64,000 bases of DNA from Larix kaempferi (lineage: Eukaryota > Streptophyta > Pinopsida > Pinales > Pinaceae), in the NCBI GenBank assembly GCA_027924585.1, contig BSBM01002119.1:124001-188000 (forward strand), read 5' to 3'. The notes beneath the pieces were generated by a model. The model saw only the letters and a list, made by a program, of their open reading frames with translations, had not been told where the DNA came from and did not search any database. A program made the position numbers and the translations under genes. This document shows positions 58,448-64,000 of this stretch, in pieces. Every line of letters starts with the position of its first letter. Within the stretch, counting starts at the first letter, position 1.

Positions 58448-61184
58448 CAACGTTGGAGGAAATGAGGCATACGCATTTATTGATGGATTCTCTAGATATC
58501 ATACGATAAGGATTGATCCAACGGATAGACACAAGACAACTTTTTCCACTTAATGGGGGTCGTTCCAGTATACAGTAATGCCCTTTGGTCTGAAGAACGC
58601 ACCCACCATCTTTTCTAGAGTTGTTGCAGCATTTAAAAATTTCATGCATAAATTTTTAGAAGCATATTTTAATGACTGAACTATCTTTGGTTTGTTGAAA
58701 AACCATTGTGAAAACCTGAGAATGATGTTAGATAAGTGCAGGAAACATCAAATTCATTAAATTTGAAGAAATGTGTTTTCTGTCTACCTTATGGTATTCT
58801 TCTAGGACACACGGTGTGCAGACAAGGACTGATGGTTGATCTTACGAAGATCGCAGTGATTGTGAATTTACCTGCACCTACATCAATAAAGCAGCTTCGC
58901 ACCATATTGGGCCATACATGCTATTACAGAAATTTCATCAAGGGTTACGCTCAGATAACCGCACGGATGGAAAAACTGCTTAAGAAAGAAGCACAATTTA
59001 TAAGGAATGCAGAATGTGAGCAAGGATTGGACACGCTAAAAGATAAAATGGTAACTGCATTGATCCTAGTTTTTCTAGACTGGGAGAAACCATTTCATTT
59101 CCATGTTGATCCTCCATGTATATCATTGTGTGTTGTACTAGCACAACTAGGAGAGGGAGGTATTGACCACCCCATCGCATTTTCGAGCAGGAAGCTCTCG
59201 TTTGCTGAAAAGAATTATACGACCATTGAAAGAGAGGTTCTTGCTATGGTCTATGCACTATAGAAATTTAAGCATTATTTGATTGGTGTGCACTTCTCCA
59301 TGTTTACTGACCATTCAACTTTGAAATATCTGGTCAATAAGCTAGTGTTAGGGGGGAGAATCTGTAGATGGCTGTTACTCTTTCAGGACTATGACTTTGA
59401 AATTGTGTTTAAGCCAGGGAGATTGAACCTAGGACCTGACCATCCCTCAAGGATTGAGTCAGGAGAAGAGCCCACAAATCTTGAAGACAATATTCCTGAT
59501 GCGTAGTTGTTTGCAATACAGCTTGCTAATGATTATTACAAATATATTGTAGACATTTTTACTACAGCGTTGGCACCGACAGATTTACTATGCAATAGAA
59601 GAAGCAGCTGGTAGTAATAGAAACAGACTTCACCATTATCGTTGGACATCTATACAAATTGGGACCGGATGAAGTGCTATGCAGATGTGTAATAGAGCAT
59701 GAGAAGCCATTCATATTGGTTGATGCACATTTAGGTGTATCGAGAGGTCACTATGCAGGAAGAGACACTGCGCAGAAGATATTGTGATTAGGGCTATGGT
59801 GGCCTACAATCCACAAAGATGCAAAGGAACATTTCTAGAGCTGTGATGTCTGTCAGAGGACAGGAAAGCCGTCATGAAGATATGAAATGCCATTAAATCC
59901 ACAGTTGACCCTTCAAGCATTTGAGAAATGGGCCATTGATTTTGTGGGACCTATAAACCAATCAAGAAAAAGGACTAGTGCAAGATATATTATTACTGCA
60001 ACTGATTATCTCACCAGATGGGCAGAAGCAAAGCCAATGAAGGACTGTAGCACAGTCACAGCCGCGTAGTTCATTTTTGAGAACGTCCTTACTAGGTTTG
60101 GATGCCTGAAGATTTTGATGAGTGATCTAGGAACTCATTTTCTAAACATAACTATTGAGGCACTGACTGAAGAGTTCCACATTCATCATCAGAGGAGTAC
60201 GTTGTACCATCCTCAAGCCAATGGAACTTTTGAGGCTTTCAACAAAGTTGTATAGAATGCATTGACTAAGGTATGCAATGTGAATAGCGATGACTGGGAT
60301 CTGCACATTCCAGCTATGTTCTAGACATACATGACAACCTATAAGAAGTTGATTGGCCATACACCATTTTGGTTGGCATATGGATAGGAAGCAATGATGC
60401 TTGTGGAGCAAAGCCAGTGAAGGACTGTAGCATAGTCACAGTCGCGCAATTCAATTTTGAGAACATCCTTACTAGGTTTGGATGCCCGAATATTTTGATG
60501 AGTGATCTAGGAACTCATTTTCTAAACAAAGCTATTGAGGTACTGACTAAAGAGTTCCACATTCATCATCAGAGGAGTACATTGTGCCATCCTCAAGCCA
60601 ATGGAACTATTGAGGCTTTCAACAAAGTTCTATAGAATGCACTGACTAATGTATGCAATGTGAATAGGGATGACTTGGATCTACATATTCTAGCTGTGTT
60701 ATGGGCATACATGACCACCTGTAAGAAGTTGATTGGCCATACACTGTTTTGGTTGGCATATGGACAGGAAGGAATGATGCCTGTGGAGTACATTGTTCCC
60801 AGCTTGAGAATAGCTGCAATTACAGGCATGGAAGATCAAGAGGCACTAGATGAAAGGCTGCTACACTTGGTTGGGTTGGAGGAAGATCGCTTCATTGCAT
60901 GCTTCCACCAGCAAGTGCAAAAAGATAGAGAAAAAGCATGACATGATCGCCATATCAAGAACAAGTCTTTTCAGGTAGGTGATCTAGTCCTCCTGTATGA
61001 TAGCAAGTTTATGAAATTTCCTGGAAAGTTTAAGATGCATTGGCTTGGTCCATATACTATTGTACATGTTACTAATGGTGGCATAGCTCAGTTAGCCACG
61101 TTAGCTGGAGACAATTTACCTGGATTAGTCAATAGAACTAGGCTAAAACCCTATCAGGATAGCCCTGCTTCGCAGAACTCTTAG
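58448..61184 (+). pseudogene. Element E: RT, RNase H and integrase (broken)
   Basis: RT resumes with GGNEAYAFIDGFSRY and VMPFGLKNAPTIF. The catalytic box near 58665 reads AYFND where D has AYFDD, so the enzyme is dead. CVFCLPYGILLGHTVCRQG and the RNase H part follow (DWEKPFHFHVDPPC near 59080; EREVLAMVYAL near 59235; MFTDHSTLKYLVNK near 59300). The zinc region and integrase core ([21 protein letters not shown]) are duplicated in tandem (60028-60788). The C-terminal part runs DLVLLYDSKFMKFPGKFKM to the stop at 61182. No chromodomain. Many stops, often where D also shows decay. Confidence 0.85.
60028..60788 (+). repeat. 380-bp tandem duplication in the integrase of E
   Basis: Two adjacent copies (60028-60407 and 60408-60788), each running from GCAAAGCCA(A/G)TGAAGG to GATGC(T/C)TGTGGAG. 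They differ at roughly 30 positions. The period is not a multiple of three, so the second copy is out of frame with the first. Confidence 0.85.
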
Positions 61185-61594
61185 TAGAATGACATCGTGA
61201 AGTAGAAAAAAAAAGGGAGAGAAGAAAAGAAAGAAAAAGAGAAAAAGAAAATAAGAAGCGCACAGCACAAAGCTTAAAAAGGAAGCTGCGCAGATCCAGT
61301 GAAGTAGAGGAGACGCAAAGTTTAGAACCGAATAGCTCGACATGCCGAAGTAACTACGCTGAGGTAGTGATTGTCCATCGCACAGTTTGACGCAACATTC
61401 TAGGAAACTAGCCATTGCAATGTCTGTCGGAAAACTAGCCATTATACAATGATTTTGTCGACAACCGCTTGAGCACTTAACGCAGAAATAGCCATTCTGA
61501 AGGAGTAAATAAAGGAAAGGACCGAAATCTTTGTTAGATTTTTACAACGTCCATAACATTTATTGTTGATCTAGCCATTGAGGGGTGCATCTGA
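61185..61594 (+). other. Post-pol region of element E
   Basis: A purine-rich tract (61207-61255) then moderately AT-rich DNA with TAAATAAAGG near 61508. It corresponds in place to the pol-to-ORF spacer of D. The post-pol ORF itself is missing: sequence changes at 61595. Confidence 0.45.
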
Positions 61595-63739
61595 TGTAAT
61601 ATCCTCGGCAAGATATGACCCAGATATTAACTCCACTTTAAAAACTTTTACACCTTTTACTAGTGAAATTTTGTGGCAAATCCTTCGAATCGAACAGGAG
61701 GTAAGTGAGGGGTACTGGTGTACAGACTGAGGATGGTGGGATGAAATTTTGATTCTAGAATTTATATGGCATTAGGTGCAGCAGCAGCAAAATATGTTTT
61801 TAGCAGGAGTCCTTGGCACAAGGTATTAGGGCCATTCACTTTTAAGCAATAGAATGAATCTATTGCCTACTTCGAGGCTACTTGGGCTTCTAGCATATGC
61901 CAACAAGACTGGGTAAGGGTTAAAGGTGTTTAGGATAGAGATATATCAATCATACAACTCATAAGGAATGCTGGAATAAAGATTGGATTGACTTGGAAAG
62001 GTCTGGAGCAATTTTGGGGATTATTTGCAGATGGTTGACTGCTGAACTAGTCACAATACATGGTTTCCAAAAAGAGGATAAAGGCACCCAAATTCTGATT
62101 ATAGGGACTGATATGGTTACTATACTAAGTTATGGACTAGCTCCAATTGACAGAATGCAAAAATTGTGATTAAAATAGATTTAGCAGGAAAAGTGGTGAA
62201 ACTAGTCTAGAATTGCCATCAATCTAGCTAGTCTTGCATTCTAACTTCACAAACTGCTTTAATAAACCACAAACTCTGTACTGATATTACTTTAGAATCT
62301 GATATAACTTGTTACACACATAAAACTGAAGATATGACTTTCAGAACACTTCTTCTTTCATTAATAGTTTGCTTCTTAAATAACAATGCCTCACAGGCTA
62401 ATCTTTGGTTACAATAAGTGATAGAATAGATAAGAGAAGTAAGAAGTTATTGTGGCTCTATTCTGGAAATAAATATCAGTCCATCTACATATTATATGTC
62501 TGATCTTGCTGTACTCAGAATGGCTGATATTCAAATGGGCGCCATCACCATCAACTAGCTCTCTTCTTCAGTGGAAACCCTCTCCAAATGTAGCTGTGGT
62601 TGAGAGAATGAGATAGAGGAGAAGGATAGTTCAGTTCTGAAGCTAATATCTGATATGTGGCTCTTCCAATGTCTGCAAAAATGGCTGAAATATCTCTCCA
62701 CCAAGTCTTGGGTGCATTCACTGGATCAAACTTCTTCATCAGGAGAATCTTCACTAAAACTAGCTGCAGAATCACTGTTGGAGGAACCTATTCTCTTATA
62801 TGACTGTAGATATTTAATGGAGGATGGAAGCATATGTTACTGGCTGCAATATCTTTATAAGGACCTGCAAAACACTCACTAGAAACTATGGGCCTTGGGG
62901 CACATCACCCAAGAAGCACAGTTGAGGCACACCACTCAACTAGAGAAGCATCAGAGCTTTCGTGAGAAAACATAAACGATCAAAAGTCATCAAATGGAGT
63001 TGGTTGGATTCTTTTATAAACTTCATGATGACCTGCTGAACAAGTTCTTGGCTTGGTGACCTGTGAGAGTAGGTTACCCACTTGCTCATTCTACTCCAAA
63101 GCCACGAGGGTGCCTTTCTTGAGGAGAATAGCAACTTCTTAGCTTTCAAAACTTTCTTTCCTTCACCTCCTTCACTGAATTTGGGCATGTGCACTTTAGG
63201 TAGCTTTTCTGGTTGTTGCCATTTTCTTTCTGAAAGCTTTTTTGAATCTTTCCACTTTCTTTACTTTCCTCTTTCCTGCTTTTGTCTGATTTTGCCAACT
63301 TTTGTCAGTTTCCTTTCTGGGTTCATCTTGCCAACTTGTCTCCACTACATTCCTTAGCTTTTCTGAGACTTTACCACTTAGGAAAGTTTGGCTCACTTAC
63401 CAATTCGAATTTCCTAGGAATATCATCACCACTTGCTGATATTTATTAGCAATATTTATTATTAAAATATTATAATTCTCAAAATTAATTCAGAATTCAG
63501 AATTTAATTAATTAATTTAGAATTAATTAACCACTATAGTAATTGCCTCAAAACTTCCCCATTAATTAAATTCTCATTTAATTAATCACTTAGACTTAGT
63601 CATGCGGTTAATAACTACATGGGGGGCCCACCTTATCCATTTAATTTCCAAATACAACCTTAGGCATATTTCATGAGGTAGTTTCCATACTTGCTCATTA
63701 ATTAAATAATGATTTCCTAAGTGACCTAGGCCAAAATTA
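61595..63739. other. Unassigned repeat-like DNA
   Basis: Begins TGTAATATCCTCGGC right after the E homology ends, which looks like an LTR start, but no matching CA end or duplication was found. No convincing gene. Minus-strand frames at 62940-63396 are Lys/Ser-rich and unrecognised. AT-rich from 63430 to 63600. Confidence 0.35.
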
Positions 63740-64000
63740 TGTAATGTCCCCATTCAAATAAGTGCATAGTAAGACAATCCCATCAATCCTACTAGTTTCC
63801 TAGGTTGGATGGGCACATGTGGGATGGTAATAAGGAAGCTAATAAATGATATTTAGACATTAGAGGGGTTCAAGCATTTAATAAATATGGTGAATAAATA
63901 AATTCAAGATAAATTCTAAGTGGCAAGTGGTTTTGGAGACATATGGAGGTGGTGGGACCCACACTAGCTTTATTTTTCATAATACATGGTATCTCTCTTT
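63740..64000 (+). repeat. Probable LTR start, cut by window end
   Basis: TGTAATGTCCCCATTC resembles the TGTAA(C/T)(A/G)(T/C)CCC starts of the other LTRs here. Only 261 bp are visible, so pairing and type cannot be tested. Confidence 0.3.

Noticed and set aside
61143-61442. Phe-rich minus-strand ORF as a membrane protein
   Set aside because: It reads the complement of the purine tract after pol, which gives artificial Phe/Leu/Ser runs.
1-64000. An intact host gene or a bacterial-type system
   Set aside because: No complete non-transposon gene, rRNA, tRNA or operon structure was seen; only captured gene fragments.

Overview
The window looks like intergenic DNA from a large-genome land plant. 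A gymnosperm (conifer-type) is my best guess, because nearly everything is nested, decayed LTR retrotransposon sequence and no intact host gene is visible. The species cannot be told from the sequence. Most coding matches are broken by in-frame stops and small frameshifts, many explainable as C-to-T or G-to-A changes.

Layout, left to right. 1-4208: minus-strand Tat-type Ty3/gypsy element A (5' LTR, leader, gag), running off the left edge. 4209-4528: the 3' end of a plus-oriented LTR (element G) of the same family as element D's LTR. 4529-6227: distal half of a minus-strand ORF that lies downstream of pol in element D. 6228-37426: element B, a plus-strand Tat-type element of about 14.9 kb once two later insertions are removed. 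These are a gag-only copia-like element (16541-19521) and a 13.3-kb Tekay/Del-type chromovirus, element C (19743-33061). 37432-47217: element D (minus; LTR, gag-pol and the start of the downstream ORF). 47219-61594: element E (plus, same family as D), interrupted by two inserts of 4.0 and 4.4 kb. 61595-64000: unresolved repeat-like DNA.

The nesting order is supported by target-site duplications and by reading frames that rejoin when inserts are removed. E is host to D; D is host to B and G; B is host to the copia-like element and C; G is host to A. By eye, LTR pairs differ by roughly 1% for C and about 5% for B, which agrees with that order.

The most interesting content is cargo. Element C carries, antisense in its leader, an intron-containing 5' fragment of a host RNase H2 catalytic-subunit gene. 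Element B has an archaeal-type RNase H reading frame downstream of integrase and an antisense, apparently spliced ORF resembling the plant mobile domain. The D/E family has a second gag-like domain between protease and reverse transcriptase, a multi-knuckle zinc array, and a long ORF after pol. The second insert in E carries two consecutive exon-like segments of an unidentified gene.
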